Shown piece after piece: positions 1-6,653 of a stretch of 7,622 bases of DNA (position 1 is its first letter; each line of letters starts with the position of its first letter). The stretch comes from Lentisphaerota bacterium (GTDB taxonomy: Bacteria > Verrucomicrobiota > Kiritimatiellia > JAAZAB01): NCBI GenBank assembly GCA_016182435.1, contig JACPGN010000070.1, forward strand, positions 1-7,622, read 5' to 3'. Below the pieces are notes generated by a model, which had not been told where the DNA came from, did no database searches, and was given only the letters and a program-made list of their open reading frames with translations. The translations under genes and the position numbers were made by a program.

Positions 1-160
1 ACACGGCTTCGCGGTCGGCTCCATCCAGCCGTTGGCGGGCGAGCTGCTCATCGCGGTCCACGATCCCCACCACGCGCAAATCGCTCGCCGCGGCGCGGAA
101 GACGCTTTTTACCAGGCAACTCAGGCGCAGGCCGTAGCCGACAACTCCCAAGCGGATCAT
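1..160 (-). CDS. Gfo/Idh/MocA family oxidoreductase, N-terminal part (runs off the window)
   Basis: Reading leftwards from the ATG at 160-158, the first 53 codons begin MIRLGVVGYGLRLSCLV and continue to VVGIVDRDEQLARQRL. Residues 5-10 (GVVGYG) are a GxxGxG-type dinucleotide-binding loop after a beta strand. VVGIVDRD is the second strand ending in an acidic residue, as in the NAD(P)-binding Rossmann fold of the Gfo/Idh/MocA family. These enzymes are cytoplasmic and oxidise or reduce sugars, inositols and related compounds. The substrate cannot be told from this fragment. A GGGAG Shine-Dalgarno motif lies about 7 bases before the ATG, which supports the start. The C-terminal catalytic domain is outside the window. 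The gene runs away from all other genes here, so no functional link to the redox operons is implied. Confidence 0.8.
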   Translation of the reverse strand, partial: MIRLGVVGYGLRLSCLVKSVFRAAASDLRVVGIVDRDEQLARQRLDGADREAV

Positions 161-189
161 GTGCAATCTCCCGCAAGTGCTCGGTGGTT

Positions 190-301
190 ATACATACCGA
201 CATAAGTCAACGCCGCGTGAGGGCACGCGGCCTACAGAAAATAGCTGACATTGTAGGCCCGGTGCCTCCACCGGGCGCACTGGATTTATGTCGCCATGTA
301 T
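190..301. repeat. BIME-like inverted pair of GTAG-hairpin (REP) units with inverted flanks
   Basis: Two REP-like units face outwards. On the plus strand GTAG at 253-256 is followed by a perfect 8-bp stem, GCCCGGTG/CACCGGGC (257-264 with 269-276), and a 4-base loop. On the minus strand GTAG (complement of 232-235) is followed by a perfect 8-bp stem (231-224 with 219-212) and a 4-base loop. A 17-base spacer (236-252) separates the units. The outer flanks are also inverted copies: ATACAT..CGACATAA at 190-205 matches the complement of the stretch ending at 301 with a few mismatches. A GTAG tetranucleotide at the foot of a hairpin is the hallmark of REPs mobilised by RAYT (TnpA-REP) transposases. 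No such gene is in the window. Confidence 0.7.
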
Positions 302-349
302 GGAAACGCGCGGCTGACCATATCGGCTTAACTCTTGAAAGTCAAGCAA

Positions 350-412
350 GCCCTGTAGTTTCCGCCATGGCGGATCCGCCAAATGCGGAAAGCGCAGCGC
401 ATACTACAGGGC
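350..412. repeat. BIME-like inverted repeat with GTAG feet and paired hairpins
   Basis: The ends are a perfect 10-base inverted repeat (GCCCTGTAGT at 350-359, its complement at 403-412) that carries GTAG on both strands. Inside are two small hairpins: TCCGCC/GGCGGA (361-366 with 369-374), and TCCGCC with TGCGGA (375-380 with 384-389, one mismatch). The organisation matches the neighbouring elements, but the hairpin sequences differ, so this is a separate REP subfamily or a diverged copy. Confidence 0.6.
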
Positions 413-479
413 AAGCGCGCCGCAACGGAACGCTGACCGGCAATTTGGCGCTTGAATTAGGCCTTCGGCAACTAAAAAC

Positions 480-528
480 TGTAGCCGGCCTCGCTGAGGC
501 CGGTCCGGGGTCGGCGACCCCGGCTACA
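480..528. repeat. Compact BIME-like element: two GTAG hairpins head to head
   Basis: TGTAG at 480-484 is followed by a perfect 8-bp stem, CCGGCCTC/GAGGCCGG (485-492 with 496-503), and a 3-base loop. After one base comes a second perfect 8-bp stem, CCGGGGTC/GACCCCGG (505-512 with 516-523), then CTACA (524-528), the complement of TGTAG. The two units are therefore inverted copies sharing the GTAG foot. The whole element could fold as a cruciform with two arms. It lies about 115 bases before the start of the gene at 645 and just before that gene's candidate promoter. Confidence 0.7.
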
Positions 529-557
529 ACATTGAAATTCCTATGTGTTGAATTGGC

Positions 558-586
558 TTGATAACTCACGAACAGCCGCATAGCAT
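558..586 (+). promoter_or_regulatory. Candidate sigma-70-type promoter for the YadA-repeat protein gene
   Basis: TTGATA (558-563) matches the -35 consensus at five of six bases. After a 17-base spacer, TAGCAT (581-586) matches the -10 consensus at four of six. Transcription would begin near 593, leaving a leader of about 50 bases before the ribosome binding site. This is consensus matching only, in a region made more AT-rich than the repeats beside it. Confidence 0.35.
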
Positions 587-630
587 CTATCAAAGGTTAC
601 CGCCACAACACAACAAACCGGATCTTTTAA

Positions 631-637
631 AAGGAGG
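631..637 (+). promoter_or_regulatory. Strong ribosome binding site fixing the start at 645
   Basis: AAGGAGG lies 7 bases before ATG at 645. It decides for this ATG over an in-frame upstream TTG at 558, which would place an odd hydrophilic 29-residue extension ahead of a clear signal peptide. Confidence 0.8.
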
Positions 638-644
638 CATTGAG

Positions 645-2066
645 ATGAGAATCATTATTATTCTGGTATGCGGATTATTCTTTTTCGGCGTGGTTCAGGA
701 GCAGATGGGCCTGCCCACCGAAGCCTTGGCGCAGGTGGGTTCCTCCATCAGCGCCGACGGCAGTGCGCCCAACAACAACGCCATGCTGGATGTGCAATCG
801 CCCCTGACCGGCGACGGCAAAGGGATCCTGATTCCGCGGCTTACCCAGGCCCAGCGTACCACGGCCAGCGCATCCGTAGCCGGAGGGCTGCTCGATGATT
901 CCGGCAATCTGCGCGGCGGCGCCGCGCAGGGGCTGATCGTTTATCAGACCGACGGCTCACAGGGCTTGTATTTCAATACCAGCCAAGCGGCCGCCCCCGC
1001 CTGGGTATATCTGGGCAACTCTACGACCAATTATCTGCCGCTCACCGGCGGGACGATGAGCGGCGCCTTGAACATGGGCGCGCAAATTGTCAGCAATGTG
1101 GCTTATATTGATTTCGATGGGAATAGTGTTTCTGTCGGTCGGGGAGCAGACGGGATCAGTTCCGGCGCGGCGGTGGGATATCAGGCCAACGGTTCTGGTT
1201 CCGGCGCGGCCTTAGGCCGGGAGGCCAACGGTTCCGACTCCGGCGCGGCGGTGGGATATATGGCCAACGGTTATTATCTCGGCGCGGCGGTGGGTCGGCA
1301 GGCCAACGGCTCTTACGGCGCGGCGATGGGAGAGTTGGCCGACGGCGCAAACTCTGGTGCGGCGCTGGGGCGGTCGGCCAACGGATATAATGGCGTGGCA
1401 GTGGGATATTCGGCCAACGGTTATGATACCGGTGTAGCGGTAGGAATGATGGCCCAAGGCACAAATTATGGCATGGCGATGGGATATCTGGCCAACGGCT
1501 CAAGAACGAATGTGGCAATCGGCGCGGGGGCCGATGCGCAGGGCGGCATCCTGCGGATCGCCATCGGCAGTAGTGTGATCAACACTCAGGACTATACCGC
1601 CGCCATTCGCGGCACGCTTTACTTAGATGGCGGTACCGGCGTAATGACCCGCGCCACCTTCGGCTCGGGCAACTGGACCGCCAAAACCTTTGAGATTGAC
1701 CATCCGCTGGACCCGGAAAACAAAATCCTGCGGCATTATTGCTTAGAAAGCCCGCAGGTCTGGAATGTCTATGCCGGCAACGCCCAATTAGTCAACGGCC
1801 AGGCGGTGGTGCAACTGCCGGATTATTACTCAGCCCTGAACCTGGTCGGCTCGGAGATTTACAGCCTGACGCCGATCAGTCCGCAGGTTCAGGCCAATGC
1901 GGTAGTTAAACAAAAGGTATTGGGCAACGCCTTTGTAATTGCCGGCAACATAGACATGGAAGTTTCCTGGACGATCAAGGTGCTGCGCAACGATCCGGGC
2001 TGTCTGGCGGACTTGCAGAGAAGGCCGGTGGAGCAGTTTAAGAAGGAATTTGAAACTGGAAATTAG
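645..2066 (+). CDS. Secreted/surface protein with YadA-head-like repeats and conserved C-terminal domain
   Basis: Predicted 473 residues. Residues 1-29 form a hydrophobic signal peptide (MRIIIILVCGLFFFGVV) with an ALA-Q cleavage site, so the protein is exported. Residues 45-135 contain the KGILIPRLTQAQR, GLIVYQTDGSQGLYFNT and LPLTGGTMSGALNMG motifs typical of N-terminal regions of large cell-surface and tail-fibre-like proteins. Residues 174-288 are nine imperfect 12-13 residue repeats (GAAVGYQANGSGS type) resembling the left-handed beta-roll head repeats of trimeric adhesins (YadA/Hep_Hag). Residues from about 347 to the end start with KTFEIDHPLDPENKILRH and match, from memory, a C-terminal domain found in many bacterial secreted repeat proteins. 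There is no YadA-type membrane anchor, so surface attachment is unclear. The gene stands alone and converges on the cytochrome operon. Role: structural or adhesive, by inference. Confidence 0.75.
   Translation: MRIIIILVCGLFFFGVVQEQMGLPTEALAQVGSSISADGSAPNNNAMLDVQSPLTGDGKGILIPRLTQAQRTTASASVAGGLLDDSGNLRGGAAQGLIVYQTDGSQGLYFNTSQAAAPAWVYLGNSTTNYLPLTGGTMSGALNMGAQIVSNVAYIDFDGNSVSVGRGADGISSGAAVGYQANGSGSGAALGREANGSDSGAAVGYMANGYYLGAAVGRQANGSYGAAMGELADGANSGAALGRSANGYNGVAVGYSANGYDTGVAVGMMAQGTNYGMAMGYLANGSRTNVAIGAGADAQGGILRIAIGSSVINTQDYTAAIRGTLYLDGGTGVMTRATFGSGNWTAKTFEIDHPLDPENKILRHYCLESPQVWNVYAGNAQLVNGQAVVQLPDYYSALNLVGSEIYSLTPISPQVQANAVVKQKVLGNAFVIAGNIDMEVSWTIKVLRNDPGCLADLQRRPVEQFKKEFETGN
1164..1508 (+). 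repeat. In-frame tandem repeats encoding nine beta-roll units
   Basis: Nine consecutive 36- or 39-base units (seven of 39, two of 36) encode the pattern GxAxGxxAxG followed by 2-3 variable residues (A/D before the last G region varies). Codon use is alike between units (GGCGCGGCGGTGGGATAT and GCCAACGG recur), so the DNA itself is repetitive and unit number could change by slippage without losing frame. Confidence 0.85.
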
Positions 2067-2103
2067 AAATTTGGGGAAGAGATGAAGCAGGTCTACTGGT
2101 TGC

Positions 2104-3597
2104 CTATTGGGGTCCCCCGGTATGGCATTCGTGGCATTTAAGGTCGCCAACGTCGCCGGCGGGATGTTCAAAGGGCAGCCCCTGGGTATTGAGCTGTTGT
2201 AATTGCTCGCCCGCGCCCTGGGCCAGGATCACGTGGCAGGTGGTACAGTCGTTCGCTTTAATACCTTGCTTGCCGTCGGCCGTCTTATGTTCGCCATCAT
2301 GGCAGCGGAAGCAGCCAGGGAAGTACAGATGGCCGAGGTTATTGGGATGAACCTTCCAACTGGTCTGCATTTCGGGGAAGAAATTGTTACGATATATTTT
2401 TTGGACTTCATCAATGGCCTTGCGATAGCGGGGGTCAGCGGGATACTGCGCATGGATGGCGGTGGCGATCTTTTGCAGCGCTTCCGTTGTGGTCGCATAA
2501 GGCTGAGTGAGAACCTCCACGGCAACTTTCTTGATGAATGGTAAAGCGGCGTCGAGCAGGCCGAGGGAAATAGCCATATTCACCGCTTCATCCGGTGTCT
2601 GAAAAATATGCGTCGGGCGGTTGTGGCAATCCATGCAGTCCATCCGGCGGATGATATCTTTTCCCGGCTCGCGCTTGAAATCCGGTGTCTGAAACTCCGT
2701 CACCACGAGCTGTTGATCCACCACGCGCACCCAGGGGATGACCTGGCGCAGCTCATCGCGGGCGATGTATTCAATCCAGTTGCCGACGTTCATGTGCCAG
2801 TGGATACCGCCCACCGGCCCGCGGGTAAGGTCGCTGCCGCCGACTTTCAGCGACACTCGCACAGTGAATGGGGTATTGCTCTTATCGGACAGAAAATGGG
2901 GGTAGCTGCGATCAAGATTACCGGAGAACTTTTGCGGCCAATGGCACTGTTCACAGGTCTCCTGGGCCGGGCGCAGGCTTTTAATCGGGGTTTTGAGGGG
3001 ACGCTCGAACTTATTGAAAAGCGTGGCATAGACCTGCTGGAGGCCGCTGATCTTAGCTTTGACATACCAGGCCGCGCCGGGACCGATATGACATTCCGAA
3101 CATTCGATCCGCGCATGGGGCGAATGCTGATAAGTCGTGAATTCCGGATTCATCACGGAATGGCAGGCCTGACCGCAGAACTGGACTGATTCGCTGAAAT
3201 GGTAGCTGCGATAACTGGCGACCGCCGCGAACAACAGAAAAATCAGGCTGCCGGCCACAAATAGAATAATGTTGCGCCGGGCCTGCGGCTGGGACATGTC
3301 CAGGATAAACAGCGGGGGCGGTCCGCCGCTGTATCTCGCCATTTGGCGCCGCGCGATAATGAGACCTAGCGCAACCAAGATGAGGCCGGTGACCAGAACA
3401 AAGGGCAGGATCAGGTAGGCCAGAATCCCGATATAAGGATTGCCACTCGGCGACGACAAATCCAGGAGCAGGAGCAGGATAAAAGAGAAGAAGCCGCCGA
3501 TGACCACCACGAGACCAACGAGACTAAGCCAATTGCGAAAAATGGAAGGCCTTGGCCTTGAAGATTGATTTTCTGAAGGTGGATTTTGCAAGGTCAC
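2104..3597 (-). CDS. Seven-heme membrane cytochrome c, NapC/NirT-like
   Basis: Predicted 497 residues from a GTG start two bases after the stop of the upstream NrfD-like gene. AGGTG lies 5-6 bases before it. Longer in-frame starts would sit deep inside that gene. Three hydrophobic segments (about 24-46, 54-82, 109-130) precede a large periplasmic part. Heme c sites are CGQACH at 141-146, a CX3CH motif, and CXXCH at 166, 215, 321, 429, 451 and 488. The region FCGQACHSVMNPEFTTYQ.SPHARIECSECHIGPGAAWYVK resembles the quinol-linked NapC/NirT/NrfH family near its first two hemes, but the protein is much longer than classical NapC (about 200 residues). Likely role: membrane-bound electron transfer between the NrfD/FeS module and periplasmic carriers. 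A TTG at 3591 is an alternative start. It is the last gene of the four-gene operon. Confidence 0.85.
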   Translation of the reverse strand: MTLQNPPSENQSSRPRPSIFRNWLSLVGLVVVIGGFFSFILLLLLDLSSPSGNPYIGILAYLILPFVLVTGLILVALGLIIARRQMARYSGGPPPLFILDMSQPQARRNIILFVAGSLIFLLFAAVASYRSYHFSESVQFCGQACHSVMNPEFTTYQHSPHARIECSECHIGPGAAWYVKAKISGLQQVYATLFNKFERPLKTPIKSLRPAQETCEQCHWPQKFSGNLDRSYPHFLSDKSNTPFTVRVSLKVGGSDLTRGPVGGIHWHMNVGNWIEYIARDELRQVIPWVRVVDQQLVVTEFQTPDFKREPGKDIIRRMDCMDCHNRPTHIFQTPDEAVNMAISLGLLDAALPFIKKVAVEVLTQPYATTTEALQKIATAIHAQYPADPRYRKAIDEVQKIYRNNFFPEMQTSWKVHPNNLGHLYFPGCFRCHDGEHKTADGKQGIKANDCTTCHVILAQGAGEQLQQLNTQGLPFEHPAGDVGDLKCHECHTGGPQ

Positions 3598-3599
3598 CG

Positions 3600-4748
3600 T
3601 TACACCTGTATTTTTTCCGCGTCCGGGAACAGTGAGACGATCTGGTGAAAGATATAAAGAATGCCAAATGGCAGCGTGAAGATGATCGCCGCCATGATCA
3701 ATCCTTCCTTTTCCCATAGTCCCGGGAAATAACTGGTGAACCCGCGCATGGACTTGGACAGCAATTGACCGCCAATCACCACGTTCCAACGCATAAGCAG
3801 GACCTGGGCCAGCAGCATGGTGGCCGACAGCCAGATCAGCAAGTGGGCCGTCCGTTCGCGCAGCCGGAACAACGCCGTCACGGCCAGCATGAAGAACGGT
3901 ATGAGGGAGAAAACGAAAAACTGCAGGACGATGTAGGATAGGAAAAGTCTGGTGCGGATGAGGTGGATCAGAACCTCCGTCTCCTCGGTCTGCTCGTAGG
4001 CGATGGACAACAGTTCCAGCAGTTCGAGAGACACGGCGACCATCATGAAAGCCCAGAGGTACTTACCGAGGGACCGCGCGCAGGCGGCATCCACCTTCCA
4101 GCCGTTGAGCCGCGCCACGATGAAGTAATGAAAGATGAGCACCGAGATTCCGGACACTATGGCCGAGAAGATGAAAATGACGAACATCAGCGGCGTGGAC
4201 CACCACGGATTCGCCTTGATGGAGCCGAAGAGAAATCCGACGTACCCGTGCAGGATGCAGGCCAGGGGGATGCCGAGGCCGGCGAGGAATCTGGTGATCC
4301 GGTGGTCCGCCGCGCGCGTGGCCTCTGTGTCCGCAAGGTTGAACAGCACAATTGCCCGGCAGATCCGGGGCGCAAGCCCCTGTCCCCGGGAGCGCGCAAT
4401 GAAATCGCCGCGCATGGCAAACCAGATCTCCAGCGCCACCAGCAGCAGGTAGGCGCTATAGATATAGCCGAACCCCGCCATCGCCGAGGTGAAGTGCGGG
4501 GTAATCATGATATTGAAAGCCCGTTCGGGATGCCCCAGGTGAACCAGCAGGGGCAGCGTGGCGAACAGCAGGAAAACGAACGCGGACACCAGCGAGAACC
4601 GCGCTATCGGCCGGAGTTCTTCCCGCCCGAACACATGGTAGAGCGAGGAAACGATGAAGGCGCCGGCCACGAGTCCGGTGATGTACGGATACAGCACAAT
4701 CATCACCGTCCAGGTCACATTCAGTTCATTGGGAAAAACATAGTTCAT
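3600..4748 (-). CDS. NrfD/PsrC-like integral membrane quinone-interacting subunit
   Basis: Predicted 382 residues with about nine hydrophobic membrane segments (roughly 12-38, 50-70, 88-112, 152-175, 184-212, 228-250, 266-294, 300-322, 349-373). The pattern near the N-terminus (PYITGLVAGAFIVSSLYHVF, then LVHLGHPERAFNI) and LACILHGYVGFLFGS in the middle are characteristic of the NrfD/PsrC family. These proteins bind and oxidise or reduce menaquinone/ubiquinone and anchor an FeS subunit. No heme-binding motif is present. GAGGTG lies 5 bases before the ATG. Its start overlaps the stop of the upstream FeS gene by one base (TGATG), which points to translational coupling. The next gene begins two bases after its stop. 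The direction of electron flow cannot be told from sequence. Confidence 0.9.
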   Translation of the reverse strand: MNYVFPNELNVTWTVMIVLYPYITGLVAGAFIVSSLYHVFGREELRPIARFSLVSAFVFLLFATLPLLVHLGHPERAFNIMITPHFTSAMAGFGYIYSAYLLLVALEIWFAMRGDFIARSRGQGLAPRICRAIVLFNLADTEATRAADHRITRFLAGLGIPLACILHGYVGFLFGSIKANPWWSTPLMFVIFIFSAIVSGISVLIFHYFIVARLNGWKVDAACARSLGKYLWAFMMVAVSLELLELLSIAYEQTEETEVLIHLIRTRLFLSYIVLQFFVFSLIPFFMLAVTALFRLRERTAHLLIWLSATMLLAQVLLMRWNVVIGGQLLSKSMRGFTSYFPGLWEKEGLIMAAIIFTLPFGILYIFHQIVSLFPDAEKIQV

Positions 4749-5497
4749 CAGATCACCTCAATACCAAGGTCAATATAGTAGCATTTGGGGTGCGTACCCA
4801 TCTCCGGCTTGAGGAGCCGGAACTGGCGCTGCTTCAACAGGACCGAGAGCCGGCTGGCCGGATCGTTAAGATCGCCATAAATGCGCGCGGCCTTGGGGCA
4901 GGCCAGTACGCAGGCCGGCGGCAAACCGCGCGAAATCCGGTGATAACAGAATGTGCATTTGTCAGCCACATGCGTGACCGGATGAAGGAAGCGGGTGCCG
5001 TACGGACAGGCATGGATGCAATAGCCGCAACCGATGCAGCGCTTCCGATCAACCAGAGCCACCCCCTCCGGGGTCGAGTAGGCCGCGCCCACCGGACAGA
5101 CCTGGCTACATACCGACTTCTCGCAGTGGTTGCATAGCTTCGGCACAAAGAATGCTTTTACGGCGCCGGCGGCGGGGTCTTCCCGGAATACGTAGTTGTC
5201 GCGCGAAGCCACATCTACCTGCACTTGGCCGGCGGCGCTGACCCGGAAGCGCTCGATCCAAGTCCGGAAATAACCTTCGGGAACGTCATTTTCCGCCCGG
5301 CACGCCCGCATGCAAGTGCAGCATCCGATACAACGGGAAACATCCACCGCGTAGGCGTAGTAGGGGCGTTTCGCCGTGGAGGACGACTCCTTCGCCGCCG
5401 CGGACCTGGGAAAGAGCCAGACTATGATTCCGCCCGCCATGCCGGCGGCCAAGCGGCGGATCATTGTGCGGCGGATCATGAGACAGTTACAATCCAT
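4748..5497 (-). CDS. Four-[4Fe-4S] ferredoxin-type electron-transfer subunit (PsrB/NrfC/DmsB-like)
   Basis: Predicted 249 residues. Sixteen cysteines fall into four cluster motifs: C56/59/62/66, C122/125/130/134, C154/157/160/164 and C181/184/196/200. This is the full set for the FeS subunit of the complex iron-sulfur molybdoenzyme family. An N-terminal segment, MIRRTMIRRLAAGMAGGIIVWLFP, followed by RSAAA, holds two RR pairs and a hydrophobic stretch, which suggests Tat export or a membrane-anchored periplasmic location. Residues C3 and C5 lie before it, and the start could also be M7 or M12, but AAGGAG 7 bases before M1 favours M1. The gene overlaps the cytochrome before it by 11 bases and the NrfD-like gene after it by 1 base. 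It should pass electrons between the NrfD subunit and the multiheme cytochromes. No catalytic molybdopterin subunit is encoded beside it. Confidence 0.9.
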   Translation of the reverse strand: MDCNCLMIRRTMIRRLAAGMAGGIIVWLFPRSAAAKESSSTAKRPYYAYAVDVSRCIGCCTCMRACRAENDVPEGYFRTWIERFRVSAAGQVQVDVASRDNYVFREDPAAGAVKAFFVPKLCNHCEKSVCSQVCPVGAAYSTPEGVALVDRKRCIGCGYCIHACPYGTRFLHPVTHVADKCTFCYHRISRGLPPACVLACPKAARIYGDLNDPASRLSVLLKQRQFRLLKPEMGTHPKCYYIDLGIEVI

Positions 5498-6425
5498 GGT
5501 GTTTCTCCTTGGAATACAGGACGTGGATTTGCTCCTGGTGGCAGGTCACACACTCACGCCTGGGATCGGGTGGATCGCTGGAGAAGTCCTTGATATGGGC
5601 TGGCCACTCGATGGTCGGCGGACTGACCGGCGACTTGAACTCGGCCTTGCGGTGGCACAAGAGACAGAACCTGGGATCGGCGTTCTGGACGATTCGACCC
5701 GAAAACGACGTTTCGCGGATGAAGAGGTGGCAGGCCTTGCAGCGGAGCTGCGCATGCGCGCCCTTCTCAAAAGACTTGACCAGTTCAGAATGGCAATAGT
5801 TACACTGAAAGATTGCCGGATGACCAGCCGGCTTTATCAGCGACGCATCCGTGCGGCCGATGTGACATTCTCCGCAATCATGGACCAGCGGGTGCATACG
5901 GGCGGTCCGCAGGTCGTGGTCCAGGTACAGCGGTTCGTGGGGAGAATGGCAGCGGGTGCAGACGATGGCGGGATCGTCCACCCCCACAAGCTGGAAATGG
6001 TCATGCAAATCCACCTGCGGGAACGAGCCGAAACGCGCGTCAAGCAGGCGATGGCACGTCAGGCAGTCCTCCTTGGCGTTGGGACGGGGCAGCGCCGCCG
6101 TGGGGTCATTGACGTGTTCCCATCCGGGCCCGTGGCAACTTTCGCATTCGACCGAGGCGTGCGCATCCTTGGCATGGAGCGCGGCGATATCCGCGTGGCA
6201 TTCGGCGCAGGCCGAGCGGCCAACATGGCGGCTCAGGCGGGACTTTTCCTCGTCCATGGCGGCAACGCGATAGAACCCGTCTTCGCCAAATGTTTCCGGC
6301 ACAAGCCAGGGCCGGATCATCAGGGCTGCGCCAACGGCGAGACCGGCGATGACGAAAACGGGATACGCATGCCGGTAATCCGGACGCGCTTTGGCCGATT
6401 TTCCGTTTTCTTTGTTGATGGTCAT
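5487..6425 (-). CDS. Membrane-anchored nine-heme cytochrome c
   Basis: Predicted 312 residues. One N-terminal hydrophobic segment (about 20-37) after a basic start should anchor the protein in the inner membrane with the rest in the periplasm. Nine CXXCH heme c motifs begin at residues 73, 94, 121, 156, 184, 208, 229, 254 and 292. Many other histidines (for example H84, H89, H104, H141, H143, H163, H170) could serve as second axial ligands. The SACAECH...H....H..VECESCHGPGWEHV arrangement resembles the first hemes of DmsE/MtrA-type and related cytochromes. It is the first gene of the operon, and its last codons overlap the FeS gene by 11 bases. There is no clear Shine-Dalgarno sequence before the ATG, and an in-frame TAA upstream rules out a longer start. 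Its role is electron transfer. The partner and the terminal donor or acceptor are unknown. Confidence 0.88.
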   Translation of the reverse strand: MTINKENGKSAKARPDYRHAYPVFVIAGLAVGAALMIRPWLVPETFGEDGFYRVAAMDEEKSRLSRHVGRSACAECHADIAALHAKDAHASVECESCHGPGWEHVNDPTAALPRPNAKEDCLTCHRLLDARFGSFPQVDLHDHFQLVGVDDPAIVCTRCHSPHEPLYLDHDLRTARMHPLVHDCGECHIGRTDASLIKPAGHPAIFQCNYCHSELVKSFEKGAHAQLRCKACHLFIRETSFSGRIVQNADPRFCLLCHRKAEFKSPVSPPTIEWPAHIKDFSSDPPDPRRECVTCHQEQIHVLYSKEKHHGL

Positions 6426-6469
6426 AACAAAACAAATAATTTAGCTTTTTACTCCTGAATTGGAATAGG

Positions 6470-6498
6470 ATTATCCCAATATCTATCGGATAAAACAA
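6470..6498 (-). promoter_or_regulatory. Candidate promoter of the four-gene cytochrome/NrfD operon
   Basis: On the minus strand GATAAT (6475-6470) matches the -10 consensus at five of six bases. It lies 17 bases after TTGTTT (6498-6493), a weak -35. The predicted start near 6463 leaves a short AT-rich leader of about 37 bases before the ATG at 6425. Consensus matching only. Confidence 0.4.
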
Positions 6499-6572
6499 CG
6501 AAAGGCCACCGTATTCGGCGCCAGACTTGCGGCAGCGCGGCCCATGATGGCAACCCCTTATAGTCATCTGGT

Positions 6573-6653
6573 GGTGTAGATGCGGTTCGCCTGCCCGAGC
6601 GTCGGCCAGGGACAGAACCGCGGATTGCCGTTCTATAGAACGGCCACTACACC
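6573..6653. repeat. BIME-like inverted pair with GTAG feet
   Basis: GGTGTAG (6573-6579) and its complement CTACACC (6647-6653) bound the element. Inside, GCGGTTC (6582-6588) pairs with GAACCGC (6615-6621) around an imperfectly paired 26-base loop. GCCGTTC (6627-6633) pairs with GAACGGC (6638-6644) around TATA. Both hairpins stand next to a GTAG foot on opposite strands, as in the elements near the left end, but the stems differ in sequence. Confidence 0.6.

Larger units (their letters stand above)
161..644. other. Gene-free intergenic region with clustered REP-like repeats
   Basis: This 484-base stretch separates the divergent oxidoreductase and the repeat protein. It contains three inverted pairs of GTAG-footed hairpins (190-301, 350-412, 480-528), then a more AT-rich stretch with a candidate promoter and a strong ribosome binding site for the gene at 645. 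Open frames crossing it are made of hairpin DNA and have no recognisable protein features. I see no tRNA, small-RNA promoter or transposase remnant in it. Confidence 0.7.

Noticed and set aside
480..528. tRNA-like or rho-independent terminator reading of the double hairpin
   Set aside because: There is no T-tract after the stems, no anticodon or T-loop signature and no CCA end. The GTAG feet on both strands fit a REP pair better.
184..561. Open frame across the left intergenic region
   Set aside because: It is made largely of REP hairpin DNA and has no start signal or protein-like features.
558..644. Upstream TTG start for the repeat protein
   Set aside because: It would add 29 hydrophilic residues before a signal peptide, overlaps the best -35 candidate, and lacks the strong ribosome site found before the ATG at 645.
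2067..2103. Shared terminator between the converging genes
   Set aside because: The 37-base gap shows no stem followed by T's on either strand, so no terminator can be supported.
3598..3789. Longer seven-heme cytochrome starting at ATG 3789
   Set aside because: This would overlap the NrfD-like gene by about 190 bases and adds residues that are clearly that gene's antiframe. The GTG at 3597 gives a proper membrane N-terminus and operon spacing.
3963..4778. Plus-strand open frame over the NrfD-like gene
   Set aside because: It is highly charged, low in hydrophobic structure, and is the antisense of a clear membrane protein gene.
5376..6458. Long plus-strand open frame (about 360 codons)
   Set aside because: It lies antisense to the nine-heme and FeS genes, has no recognisable motif or ribosome binding site, and its length is explained by GC-rich coding DNA on the other strand, which carries sixteen cluster cysteines or heme motifs.
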